This document shows, piece after piece, positions 18,894 through 28,992 of a stretch of DNA of 49,997 bases. This stretch comes from an uncultured Prevotella sp. (GTDB lineage Bacteria > Bacteroidota > Bacteroidia > Bacteroidales > Bacteroidaceae). The stretch spans positions 1 through 49,997 of the forward strand of contig ONBC01000007.1 of the NCBI GenBank assembly GCA_900315955.1, read 5' to 3'. The notes beneath the pieces are model-generated. The model saw only the letters and a list, made by a program, of their open reading frames with translations. It had not been told where the DNA came from and did not search any database. How positions within the stretch are numbered: the stretch's first letter is position 1; each line of letters starts with the position of its first letter. The translations under genes and the position numbers were made by a program.

Positions 18894-21563
18894 TTATTTC
18901 TGAATGATTTTCCTACCGTTCTTGATGACAATGCCATGATAGCCAGTGCCAACCTGTATGCCATTAAGGTTGTAGGCTCTGCCATCAGTCCTTCTGTCAC
19001 TCACGGCAGGGAGTGAAATTCCCGTCCGGACACTGGAGCCATCGATATACGACTTCTCTCCTGTGAAGAAGAGCGTGAGAGTATTGGGAGCACCGGGAAT
19101 GGGCATCACGAAACTGTAGTTGTAGACCTTGCCTGCCTTGGTCGTAATCTTAGCCTTCATCGTGAACGTGCCTTCCTGGGCATAGCTGCAGGTCATATCC
19201 ACGGTGGAGCCATCCATATCTTCCTTGAAAGTATTCCAGTTGAAGTTATGTGTCATTGACGTGTACCAGCTGTTGTCCGTGGTGTTCGCCGTCGGCGTCC
19301 ATCCATAAGCGTCATTGCGCAAGACGAGATATTCCTTGTACCCCGTAGCGCCATGGGCGGTGGTGGAAAGAACCAAGAGCCAGTTGTCCCAGTTCTGCGC
19401 CTTATCCGAATAGTTCACGAACTTAAACTCAGCCTCGTTGCCTTTCGTCAGGGAATAAGCCTGCGTGAAGTTGGTAAAGAAAGCATTCGTGACATTCTTT
19501 TCTGCGGAAACAGGATAATAAACTGGTGTCGAACTCTTGCCGTTCATGCTCACGTTGAGCTTATACTCTTTCGAGTAGGAATAGCCATCCTTGCTCACCG
19601 TCATAGTCAGGACGACCGGTCCGTCGGCGACAGGCTCGCCGAAATCAGTATCATAGACATTCTCGTCGCTCGACTTCCAAGTCACGGTAGCCCCCAGATT
19701 CCCCGTCGCAGAGGGCAACAACACATCTTTATTGATGGTAGCACCATCCACGAAAGGCACCTGATAATGGTCAAGCGTGTATTTGATGGCAGCCTTGGCA
19801 TCCACTTTAGACGCCCAGATCTCCTTCGCCGTACTTGCGCCCGACGAGAGGGCAGCAATATTGAGCGAGCTCATGTCGGTGTAATCGACCGTCTGATGAA
19901 ACAGCACGCCTTTATAAGCTACGCCGGACAAGGTAAGAGTGATATAGTCGGTGCCCGCCGTGCGTTTCCAGGAGCCTGTCAGCGCTCCCGTAACTGTGCC
20001 ATCAGCATTCAGCGTGATGTCCTTAGGCTGCTGGAGCTTTGCCGTCGTGGCCTGGTTAGAACTGGAGACGGGCGCGAACGCCTGCTTATACTCATGCAGG
20101 ATAATCTGGTAGTTTCCGGGGATCTCCTCGTCGGCGATGCTTGCCGTCGACGCTATCTTGGCATCTGTCGTCGTGCCCCCGTCAAACTCGTACGGATCAG
20201 CCACGAGCCAGCCATCCTCGTTGAGGAAGAGCTGGTGCACCCGCACCTGATGACCGAAGGAACCGTCATTGAACTTCGTGTGATACACGACGAACGCACG
20301 GCCCTCGCCATCCACAAACGCGGAGTTGTGGCCCTGCGCCACCTCGCCGGTGGGCATGGTCTCCCATTGATAGCCATTCATGAGCAGCACGCCACGGTCG
20401 GTCGCAGCATTGCTGCCATAATTCATCTTATAGTTGGAATACAAAGCCGAAGTGCCATTCGCATCCACAAACGGTCCCGTGGCATGCTCTGAACGGAAGA
20501 TCCTCATCTGATAACCCTGACTGGGGTTCAGACCGCCATAACTGAGGAAGAGGAACCAGTACTTGCCTATCTTTTTGATATAGCTGCCTTCGCCCGAGAC
20601 ATAATATCCCCCCGCAATCTTTTTACCGAAGTAAGGGTCGGAGGTGCATGCCTTGCTGGCGGCACCGGGGGTGACTGTCACCCCATTGATCTGATAAGGG
20701 AACGTATAAGTGTAGTCACGCAGGCCCGTGGTCTTATCCAGTCGCAACACAAAGATGCCGCCCGACCAGGATCCGTACGACATCCAAAGGTTGTCATCGT
20801 CGTCATAATAGACACACGGATCGATACAGTTGGGCCAGTAGTTGCCATAGTTGTCTGAAGGAGCATACCGTGCGGGTAACGATGTAGCCCCCGTAGCCAG
20901 CGCGAGGTCGGTGCGCTTCCAGTCGTCCGTGCCACTGTATCCATTGTGTGTAAAGCCTTTCCCAAAGCCAGACATCACGACAGGTCCCTGATAGATCCAG
21001 GGGCCCTCCGCACTGTCGGAAGTGAAGAGCACAATGCTCGAGCACCACGAGTCGCCATTGAGCGACATGTACATGCACCATTTCTTCATCGTCTTGTTGA
21101 AGATGATGTCGGGTGCCCACTGCATGCCTTGAACGCTATTGCCTTTGGCCTGCCAGCCGTGGGCATCGAAACGAATGAAGTCTGCCTCCGCTCCTTGGTA
21201 GTTCTTCACCTTGCCGGTGTAAGCCTGGGTAGAATAAGCATCGGCAAAATTGATGAGGTTTCCCGAGGCATTGGCAAAAAGCGAGCCCGACGTGCCGGAA
21301 GCCTCTCCCGCGCCCCATGTTGTCCAAGCCTGGTAGATGTTGGCGGCAGAAGTCTTGCCATGCCCAAGATGTGAGCCATAGATATAATAGTTGTCGCCAT
21401 CGGCAACAATCGACGGGTCATGGACAGAGATACGTCCCGTAACCGTCTTCGTATGGTAGACATCGGTGAGGTCGGCATCCGTCAACGCTGTCTGAGCAGA
21501 CAACGGGAGGAGAGCAGCGAGCGCTAATGCCGAAAGAAAAGAATGTTGAAAAAGCGTATTCAT
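18894..21563 (-). CDS. Large GH43 arabinanase with Ig-like and SGBP-type modules
   Basis: Secreted endo-arabinanase-type enzyme of 889 residues from the ATG at 21563 (an adjacent ATG at 21566 is equivalent); longer in-frame starts upstream precede the signal peptide MNTLFQHSFLSALALAALLP and are rejected. The GH43 propeller spans about 35-460 with Asp49 (VHDPSI), Asp248 (NCIDPCV), Glu325 (VSGEGSYI) and His412 (AQGHNSAF). A small beta domain (about 500-570), a bacterial Ig-like stretch (about 590-675) and a module at about 686-842 follow. That last module resembles both ends of the surface lipoprotein encoded just upstream (NWDNWLLVL, EYLVLRNDAYGW). The last 30 residues (YNLNGIQVGTGYHGIVIKNG) look like the C-terminal tails of Prevotella secreted proteins, possibly a type IX secretion signal. 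Confidence 0.9.
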   Translation of the reverse strand: MNTLFQHSFLSALALAALLPLSAQTALTDADLTDVYHTKTVTGRISVHDPSIVADGDNYYIYGSHLGHGKTSAANIYQAWTTWGAGEASGTSGSLFANASGNLINFADAYSTQAYTGKVKNYQGAEADFIRFDAHGWQAKGNSVQGMQWAPDIIFNKTMKKWCMYMSLNGDSWCSSIVLFTSDSAEGPWIYQGPVVMSGFGKGFTHNGYSGTDDWKRTDLALATGATSLPARYAPSDNYGNYWPNCIDPCVYYDDDDNLWMSYGSWSGGIFVLRLDKTTGLRDYTYTFPYQINGVTVTPGAASKACTSDPYFGKKIAGGYYVSGEGSYIKKIGKYWFLFLSYGGLNPSQGYQMRIFRSEHATGPFVDANGTSALYSNYKMNYGSNAATDRGVLLMNGYQWETMPTGEVAQGHNSAFVDGEGRAFVVYHTKFNDGSFGHQVRVHQLFLNEDGWLVADPYEFDGGTTTDAKIASTASIADEEIPGNYQIILHEYKQAFAPVSSSNQATTAKLQQPKDITLNADGTVTGALTGSWKRTAGTDYITLTLSGVAYKGVLFHQTVDYTDMSSLNIAALSSGASTAKEIWASKVDAKAAIKYTLDHYQVPFVDGATINKDVLLPSATGNLGATVTWKSSDENVYDTDFGEPVADGPVVLTMTVSKDGYSYSKEYKLNVSMNGKSSTPVYYPVSAEKNVTNAFFTNFTQAYSLTKGNEAEFKFVNYSDKAQNWDNWLLVLSTTAHGATGYKEYLVLRNDAYGWTPTANTTDNSWYTSMTHNFNWNTFKEDMDGSTVDMTCSYAQEGTFTMKAKITTKAGKVYNYSFVMPIPGAPNTLTLFFTGEKSYIDGSSVRTGISLPAVSDRRTDGRAYNLNGIQVGTGYHGIVIKNGRKIIQK

Positions 21564-21647
21564 CATAAAAGGATTGATCTTTAACCCAAAGAGGCATGAC
21601 CGTACTTTCATGCAGCCATGCCCGCGAATTATTATCTTTTTATACAA

Positions 21648-23438
21648 CTATCTGCGATGTACATAATGCCGTTTTGCAGAAGAACTGCCAAAGACCAGGT
21701 GGCAGCCATCGACCGTAAAGTCGACATTCAGATCGGAAGGATCAACCGTGCTTATGCCCAAATAGTATTGCGTATAAGTTTTACCATCGGTGCCATGCAT
21801 GACAGCCTGCACGTCTGCGGTACCATTACCGACATTGGTGACAAAGACATCCACCTTGGCACCGTTCATAGCAGCAAGCCATGTCACCCAGTCGGCCTGT
21901 CCGCCACTCAGCAGAGCCGTGCTGTAACCGTTGCCCCAGCCATAGTTGTCGGAGCGTACCACAGCATACTCGGCCTTGGCAGCGTTGCGAAGCACAACGA
22001 CCCAGTTGTTCCAGTTGTTTGCACCAGCATAGTTGGTGAATACGAAGTGGCGTGTCTCCCCAATGGGCACATTGACATCATTGTCGAGGTGGGCACCCCA
22101 CCAGATCGTGGAATTGTCTGCTGCGCCAAGCGTTGTCGGTGAAGGCGTGACCAGTGTCGCCGTAGAAGGACTGACCTTGACGTTGACCGTGGTTTTTGCT
22201 GTGCCACGGCTGATGGTGACCTCGTGCGTTCCCTCTGAAGCCGGGACGGCAGAGAACGTGAGCTTACTGTTGTCAATCGTAGCTGTCGTACCATCGGGGA
22301 AGGTACCGGTGACGACCATGCCCGTAGGATCGAAGGCCAGGGTGCGGTCTGTCAGCGCGCTCGTTGCCGTGGATGTGTAGTAAGCATACTTGCGATAGGT
22401 AGGCTTGGCGGTCACCTCGATCGAGGTAGGCAGCAAGACGACCTTGAACTTTGCCTGGGCGGAGATAGGCTTGTCTGAAGCCACACCCTTGAAGGTCTTG
22501 TTGTAGACCACGACCAGGTTCTTCTCACCCTCGGTGCTCATATCCGGTGCCGAGACGAAATAGAGCTGGTCGGCGGGAACGATGGCGGTGACGCCTTCCT
22601 CATAGGTCACGGTAGCCGAGACGCCCTCCATAGCCTTGTTGAGGTCTGAACCTAAAGGCACCTCCTCAGGAACATTGTTCAGAACCATCGATACCGGCTG
22701 CTTGTCCTGGGCCGAGGTGTAGCCACCGATCGGCTCGATGTTGGACGCCAGGAAGTCGATATAAGAGCCTTCGGGTACAAGGTAGCAACGGATGTTGGTG
22801 TCCGTAGCATCAGCATTTAGATTGACCAGCTTCGTAGGCTGCGTGTAGGTCTTGGTCACGGTGCCGTTGGTCATCTTCACAACGAAAGAGTCCTTGCGCG
22901 AACGATCCACGGTGAGCGTGACCTTGCCGCCGAGCTTCTGCACGCCATCATCCGTGTCGGTCTCGAAAGTAAGGTTGCTTTCCACTTTACTTCTGTCGAT
23001 ATAGTCGCCCCATTCAGAGTTGCCACTCGGCTGGTTGTCGAAGCGGATAGCGCCATACTCTTTATAGTCCGTAGCGCCACGGTCAGCATCTGAAGAGATG
23101 ATCAGCGCGAAGTTCTTGTAAGTATTCGGTGCGGAAGGGTTGATGTTCAGGTTGAACTGAGCGTACCACTTCTGGTTCTCTCCAATGACATAATATTTGG
23201 AGAACGCTGCCCACCAACCGGTAGAGAAGTCTGTATTACCGATCGTGTACACATCCTCATGCATGCCTTCGAGGACTTCCTCGTGAGACTGTCTGGCGTT
23301 GTTGATGGAGTCGATCTTTTCAGCGATCCAATCCGGCGTATCGTTATCATAGAGGTCAGCACCTTCACAACCGGACAGTGCAACAAGGCCGAGCGCCAAG
23401 CCGCAGAATGCTGTTGCTATTTTATTGAGATGTCTCAT
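21648..23438 (-). CDS. Surface glycan-binding lipoprotein (SusE/F position)
   Basis: Probable outer-surface binding protein for arabinan, judged by its place right after SusD and by its lipoprotein signal (VALSGC, Cys24) followed by the acidic residues EGADLYDND, which suit surface export in this phylum. The 596 residues show a duplicated design: an N-terminal beta module (about 65-235; TGWWAAFSKYYV, YKEYGAIRFDN), two Ig-like domains (about 245-335 and 336-423) and a C-terminal module (about 440-585; STIWWGAH, NNWNNWVVVL, EYAVVRSDNYGW). The exposed tryptophans are candidates for sugar stacking. No catalytic motif was seen. The last residues (SSSAKRHYVHRR) are oddly basic. The exact ligand is inferred from context. 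Confidence 0.8.
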   Translation of the reverse strand: MRHLNKIATAFCGLALGLVALSGCEGADLYDNDTPDWIAEKIDSINNARQSHEEVLEGMHEDVYTIGNTDFSTGWWAAFSKYYVIGENQKWYAQFNLNINPSAPNTYKNFALIISSDADRGATDYKEYGAIRFDNQPSGNSEWGDYIDRSKVESNLTFETDTDDGVQKLGGKVTLTVDRSRKDSFVVKMTNGTVTKTYTQPTKLVNLNADATDTNIRCYLVPEGSYIDFLASNIEPIGGYTSAQDKQPVSMVLNNVPEEVPLGSDLNKAMEGVSATVTYEEGVTAIVPADQLYFVSAPDMSTEGEKNLVVVYNKTFKGVASDKPISAQAKFKVVLLPTSIEVTAKPTYRKYAYYTSTATSALTDRTLAFDPTGMVVTGTFPDGTTATIDNSKLTFSAVPASEGTHEVTISRGTAKTTVNVKVSPSTATLVTPSPTTLGAADNSTIWWGAHLDNDVNVPIGETRHFVFTNYAGANNWNNWVVVLRNAAKAEYAVVRSDNYGWGNGYSTALLSGGQADWVTWLAAMNGAKVDVFVTNVGNGTADVQAVMHGTDGKTYTQYYLGISTVDPSDLNVDFTVDGCHLVFGSSSAKRHYVHRR

Positions 23439-23472
23439 AGTGTTGTTTTCTGTTTTAATTGTTGTTTGATGC

Positions 23473-23493
23473 GGACGGTCCCGAGGACCGTCC
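23473..23493. repeat. Hairpin between susD-like and surface lipoprotein genes
   Basis: GGACGGTCC (23473-23481) and GGACCGTCC (23485-23493) form a perfect 9-bp stem with a 3-nt loop in the 62-bp gap after the susD stop. There is no T run after it on the minus strand. It probably tunes read-through or mRNA decay between susD and the gene downstream. Confidence 0.75.
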
Positions 23494-23500
23494 CTGCACT

Positions 23501-25300
23501 TTATTTATTAAGATCGACCACTGGATGGATCGTGAAGCCCTTACCCGTGAACCACTTGTAGTAGCTGTCATCACTGTTGTTGGCTGCATTTCCCTTGAGG
23601 TTGCCATTCTTATTGGTCAGCGTCTGGACAATAGGAATGAACTCATGGCCTTGCACATAAGTATCGAATGAGCTCTTCAGCTCTTTGTCGGTACCGATCT
23701 GTGACACATCAACAGGATCGGTGAGCGCATGCTCCGTGAAATCGACTGAACGGCGGAACGCCTCATGCTCACGCAGCTGCTCCTTACGGCCCTCGTCGTA
23801 GAACCAGCCCCAACGGATGAGGTCGAAGCCACGGCCAAACTCACAGCCGAACTCCTTCGGACGCTCCACATTGGCGATCTGCTCAAAGAGCGCATCCTTG
23901 GTCGGGAAGTCAGCCAGCTTGAGGTCTTTCAGATGAGCACGCTCACGCACCTGGTTGATCCAGTCGATAGCCTGCTGCGTAGGACCGTTGACCTCGTTCT
24001 CGCACTCGGCGGCACGAAGCAGAACATCGGAGTAGCGCATCAGGCGCAGGTTGATACCGTCGTGAAGACCCGTGACGACCTTGTCGTAAAGACCGGTACG
24101 CATATTGGTCCACTTAGCGATAGGAATACCCCCATTAGCGTTGTTGGTGTGGATGTTAGACGTAGCTGTCACCTTGTTGGTGTACATCACGTTGCCCAGT
24201 GTCTGGTCGTTGGTATCCCAGTCCGACTCATAAGTGCCGAGCGTCCAGTAGAGACGCGGATCGAGGTGGTTGTCCGTTGTGCGTTCATTCTTGAAGAGGT
24301 TATACAACCACGGGGATGCTGAGAGGTCTGCCCAACCACCATAGTAGCCAGGTGCATAGTTGGACTCTATGGCAGAGCCCTGTGTGGCGTTCTTACTGGT
24401 GTTGACCGGTGTCCACTCATCGTCAGTGCCCTGGGCACCGTAATCGAGGAACTGCACTTCGAAGAGGCTCTCCGCATTATTCTCATAAGCGGTACCCTCG
24501 CGGAAGTTGTCACCATAGTTGGGCATCAGCTCATATTTGCCATACTTGCCGGCGATGATATCCTTCAACACGGCAAGCGCCTCGCTATACTTATGACGCT
24601 GCATCAGGGCGCGTGCATAATAACCGGCTGCAGCGCCACTGTTGGCACGGCCTTTCGCCCACTGGCCACCGGCAGCCTTGGAAGGCAGGAGGACGACAGC
24701 CTCGCTGAAGTCTTTCTCTACCTGGTCAAGGACGAGGTCGTACTGTGTCTCGGAAGAAGACGCATCCGGCACGTTCGTTCCATAGAGGCCGTCAAGGGTC
24801 GAATAGGTATCATAAGTTGTGATCAAGGGCACGTTCTGGAAGTAACCCGTCAGATTATAATAAGCCAAGCCGCGCAGGAAGAGCAGCTGACCCTTGATCT
24901 GCTTGTAGGAGTCGGAGAGCTGAGCGTCATCGGTGTCCCCGATCTTCGACAGTCCGAGGTTGCACTCGTTGATGGTGTAGTACCACTCACGCCATACCCA
25001 CCAGCCTATATCACCGGTAACGGGGAGATCATAATCATCGAAAGGCAGGTACCAGACCTGAGAGGAGTTCCAGACCTCATCACCACGGGTGGCATCAATC
25101 GTATAACCGACACGTGCGTATGATCCTTCCATACGGATGTGGTTGTAGGCTCCTATCACAATTTCCTGGAGCTCCTGGGCGGTATTGCCGAAGGTCTCAG
25201 AAGTCTGCTGGTTGGGATTCTCCACGTTGAGCTCATCGCTGCAAGAAGCCATCCCGCCAAGCCCAAGCATAAGAGCGAGTGAAATCTTATATAGTTTCAT
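23501..25300 (-). CDS. susD: SusD/RagB-family nutrient-binding lipoprotein
   Basis: Outer-membrane lipoprotein that caps the SusC channel and captures the oligosaccharide. The 599 residues begin with a lipoprotein signal (GLGGMASC, Cys20). The family layout is clear: TPR-like N-terminal helices (ELQEIVIGAYNHIRMEG, LLFLRGLAYYNLTGYF near residue 143) and the C-terminal region with LMRYSDVLLRAAECENEV near 418 and the closing ERPKEFGCEFGRGFDLIRWGW. It lies 42 bp behind susC, the universal pairing. The ligand, arabino-oligosaccharide, is inferred from the enzymes beside it. Confidence 0.96.
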   Translation of the reverse strand: MKLYKISLALMLGLGGMASCSDELNVENPNQQTSETFGNTAQELQEIVIGAYNHIRMEGSYARVGYTIDATRGDEVWNSSQVWYLPFDDYDLPVTGDIGWWVWREWYYTINECNLGLSKIGDTDDAQLSDSYKQIKGQLLFLRGLAYYNLTGYFQNVPLITTYDTYSTLDGLYGTNVPDASSSETQYDLVLDQVEKDFSEAVVLLPSKAAGGQWAKGRANSGAAAGYYARALMQRHKYSEALAVLKDIIAGKYGKYELMPNYGDNFREGTAYENNAESLFEVQFLDYGAQGTDDEWTPVNTSKNATQGSAIESNYAPGYYGGWADLSASPWLYNLFKNERTTDNHLDPRLYWTLGTYESDWDTNDQTLGNVMYTNKVTATSNIHTNNANGGIPIAKWTNMRTGLYDKVVTGLHDGINLRLMRYSDVLLRAAECENEVNGPTQQAIDWINQVRERAHLKDLKLADFPTKDALFEQIANVERPKEFGCEFGRGFDLIRWGWFYDEGRKEQLREHEAFRRSVDFTEHALTDPVDVSQIGTDKELKSSFDTYVQGHEFIPIVQTLTNKNGNLKGNAANNSDDSYYKWFTGKGFTIHPVVDLNK

Positions 25301-25342
25301 ATAAAATGTCCGTTTTTAATTGTTCTGTAAAGAATTGCTTTG

Positions 25343-28300
25343 TTAGAATGTGAAATGCAGACCGCACATGAAGGTACGCGGTGTCGGGAATGAACAGAAG
25401 TTGTAACCCGGTGTCCATACACCTCCTGCATAGTCGACGTTGTAGCCTTTGTAGCCTGTGAAGGTGTAGAGGTTCTGGGCAGAGACGTAAACACGCACGC
25501 CTGTAACGACACCACCGAACCACTTGTCGGGCATATTGTATCCGAGTTCTACGTTGGCGATCTTCCAGTAAGCAGCATTCTGAATCATACGGCTTGAGAA
25601 GAGGTCGTTCCAAGCGAGGGTGGCGTTGTTGGTAAGATAGGTACGAGGCACATTAGACAGATATTCTGTGTGGTCCTCATTCCAACGGTTGGCATCGGTC
25701 AGGGCGGCATCCTTGTTGGCATAGCCGTAGCAAGAGTTCAAACTGTTATAGATATCATCAGCTACGTGATAGTTGAGGGCGCCGAAGGTCTGGATGCTGA
25801 GATCGAAGCCCTTGTAAGCGAGACGGGCACTGATACCGAAGTTCATCTTGGCAAGGCCACTGCCGAGAACAGTCTGGTCATTGGCATCGACGACACCATC
25901 GCCGTTGACATCTTCATAGTAGCAGTCGCCGATGTTCGCACCCTGCTGATAAGTAGTCTTTCCATGTTCTGCTGCAATCGCATTCAGACGGTCGAGGTCT
26001 GCCTGGTTACGGATGATGCCAGCATATTTCCAACCATAGAACTTACCGATCTCATGACCGGGCACGGTGATGTAAGCACCGGCGATATAAGAGTCGGTAC
26101 CGAAGCCGAGGCTCTTGACGCGGTTACGGAGCGTAGAGAGGTTCGCACTGACTTCCCACTTCAGCGGATGGTCGTAGTTGCGGTAGGTAGCCGAGAACTC
26201 GAAACCGCTGTTGTCCATCGTAGCGGCATTCATGGTCACCGTCGTATTGGCAACACCGGCCTGCTCTGGCACAGGCACACCATAAAGGAGGTCCTTGGCG
26301 CGGTTCTTGTACCACTCAGCACTGAACTCCAAGCGGTTGTTGAACATGGCCATATCAACACCGACGTTATAAGTGATCTTCTTCTCCCAAGCAATGTTCT
26401 TGTTGACGAAGTCGGTGATAGCTGAACCGGTAACGGTCTCACCGCCGAAGCTGTAGGACATATTATTACGTGCCATCGTTGCCATGTACTGGTACTCACC
26501 TATGTTCTCGTTACCCAGCTCACCATAAGAACCACGAAGCTTCAACATATTAATAATGTCGGTCGGCACCTTGAAGAACGGCTCCTTGTCGATACGCCAG
26601 CCGGCAGAGACAGAGGGGAACCATCCCCAACGGATGTTCTTGGACAGGCGAGAGCTGCCATCGCGACGTACGATGACAGAAAGAAGATACTTCTCTGCAT
26701 AGTTGTAGTTCAGACGTGCGAGGTAAGAAGCCAGCGTATGCTTGTACTCGTAAGAATTGGCATCGCGCGTAGCACCATTCTGAAGCTGCAGGAAGTAAGG
26801 CTCTGTCAGATCATTAGCCCAGCCCGTCAGCAGGTTGGTACGCTCATCTTCAAAAGTCTGACCAAGAACGAGGTTGACGTTGTGCTTCCCGATATGACCG
26901 TCATAAGTCAAAGTGTTCTCTATCAAGGCGTCAGAGTAATCGCGTGAGCCCTTGGTGAGGCGCTCGTTGGTCTTGGCAAGATAGACACGGTTCGACTGAA
27001 TCCAAGCGGGTATCCAGGTCTTGTCGAAAGCGTGCGTCTTACTGTAGGAGAGGTTAATATTATAATGCAGACTGTGGTTCTTGCTCTGCAGACCCACCAT
27101 TTTGAAGAGGTCTACGTTGGCAGAGGCTGTACCTACGAAGCGATCAACGATCGTCTTACGTGTCAGTTTATTGTTTACAAGTAGAGGATTTGAAGCGGAG
27201 ATGTCACCGTGAATATTGTCATAATAAACACCGTAACCAAAGCATCATAGTTATAGGAGGACGCCGAACCAACCTTGTCGTCAAGGACCCAAGTGGAAGG
27301 ATCGTAAGCCTTGATGGTAGGCTGCATGAGCAGGGTACCACGCAGCACGTTAGTGACATCGCCATACAGACCCTGGACATACTCACTGGCATTGGAGAGT
27401 GACATGTTATCCTGGTTGGAGTGAGAATAGGTCAGACCGGTACGGAACTTGATAAACTTCGTGTCGAACGTGTTGTTTACACGTGCTGTATAACGCTTAT
27501 AGTTAGGACCGGCACCTTCAATGATACCTTTCTGATTGTAATAGTCGAGTCCTACATTATAGGTATTGTGGGAACCGCCACCAGAGAGATCTACGTGGTG
27601 GTTCATACGTGTACCTGTCTTGAAGACCTCATCGAACCAATCGGTGTTGGTATTGTCAAGGAAGTGATAGACACCATTGGCGTCAGCTGTGTAACCACCG
27701 GGAACAGGAGTACCCGAGTTGCTGGCTGCCTGCCCGATATACTGACTATACTGGTCGGCATTCATCACATCATAGACACCCTTATCGGCTGAATCGACAC
27801 CGAAATACCCGGAGTAGTTGACCTTCAACGGCTGATCTTTCTGACCGTTCTTGGTAGTGATGATGATGACACCATTAGCGGCACGTGAACCATAGATGGC
27901 ACCGGCGGCAGCATCCTTCAATACCTGAATGGTCTCAATATCGTTTGGCGAGAAGTCGCGGATGGTCGTTCCCATCGGCACGCCATCAATAACATACAGC
28001 GGAGCCTGCGAACCAAAGGTTCCGATACCACGGATGCGGACCGATGGGTCGGCACCAGGCTGACCGTCAGACGTGATCTGCACACCGGCAACCTTACCTT
28101 CCAGCATAGTAGAGATATTGGAGTTGGACACTTTCTTCATCTCCTCAGCATCGACCACAGCCACAGAACCTGTCAGGTCGGCTTTCTTCTGTGTACCATA
28201 ACCGACGACAACGACCTGGTCGAGCGTGTGGTTGTCCTGTTCCAACGCAATCTGGTCGATGATAGCACGGTTGCGTACCGCCACCTCGCGATCCTTATAA

Positions 28301-28560
28301 CCAATGTAACTCACGACAAGGGTGCCACCGGCAGGAGCTTCGAGAGAGAAGTTACCATCCAAATCGGTCACGACTCCACCTTTGGCATTCTTCACCTTGA
28401 CCGTGGCACCGATAAGCGGCTCGCCCTTCTCATCGACAACCTGTCCCTTGACCTTGATCGTCTGACTTTGAGTGATAGAAGCTCTTACGGGTGACGGCAT
28501 CGTTGCCATGCCACCAACAGCTCCCAGACAAAGCATCACTGAGAATAGTTGTTTCCTCAT
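25343..28560 (-). pseudogene. susC: SusC-type TonB-dependent transporter, one-base frameshift
   Basis: Outer-membrane importer for arabino-oligosaccharides, about 1,070 residues when the frame is repaired. A signal peptide (MRKQLFSVMLCLGAVGG) is followed by a carboxypeptidase-like Ig domain (about 38-110), a TonB box (DQVVVVGYGTQ), the plug (VAGVQITSDGQPGADPSVRI, VLKDAAAGAIYGSRAANGVI) and the barrel, ending in FPTPRTFMCGLHFTF. Near residue 444 the frame breaks: after ALVTV the original frame reads FIMTIFTV and stops at 27175, while the next frame reads YYDNIHGDIS and continues intact to 25343. The break falls at a run of three T (27226-27228); one more T would repair it. An indel error or phase-variable tract is as likely as true loss, since the rest is well preserved. 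Confidence 0.92.
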
Positions 28561-28694
28561 ATTATACCTGTTTTTAGTTTTAAAAATTATCTACACGGTT
28601 CTTACCTTTTCGCTCAGATGCCTTTACGGCATGCGCACAAGCAGCGTGATTGATAGACGATGAAAATCGCCCAAAAACCAGTAAACTTGTGCTG

Positions 28695-28722
28695 CAAAGT
28701 TAGGAAGAGTGTAAATCTACAC
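28695..28722 (-). promoter_or_regulatory. susC promoter with adjoining palindrome
   Basis: On the minus strand TAACTTTG (28702-28695) matches TAnnTTTG and lies about 135 bp before the susC ATG. Six bases upstream is a perfect inverted repeat, GTGTA-AATC-TACAC (28709-28722). Lack of a clear -33 box suggests activator-dependent transcription. The palindrome is a candidate operator for the AraR-like or the AraC-type regulator. Confidence 0.55.
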
Positions 28723-28992
28723 AGTGGAAAAACAGAAATATAAGGTGGATTTTCGTGATATGACGTATTTTTCTACTTTTCATTGTTAATAAGAAGGTGC
28801 AAAAAGATTCATCCCTGCATAATCTGTTTTATTATTTTTTTCTACGACCGAAAGGAAGACCATGAAACCATGAACAATTTTGACAAAAAGTAAAAAGTCT
28901 TGTCAATGGAAATTGATGAAAGAGAAGGCAAAAGTGGGGTGTAATAAACTGAAATCAGTGTTATAGGATAAAGGAAAGAGGCGGAGAATGGA

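Noticed and set aside
19353-20492. Long plus-strand open frame opposite the large GH43 gene
   Set aside because: It mirrors a gene with all catalytic residues in place and shows no recognisable domain.
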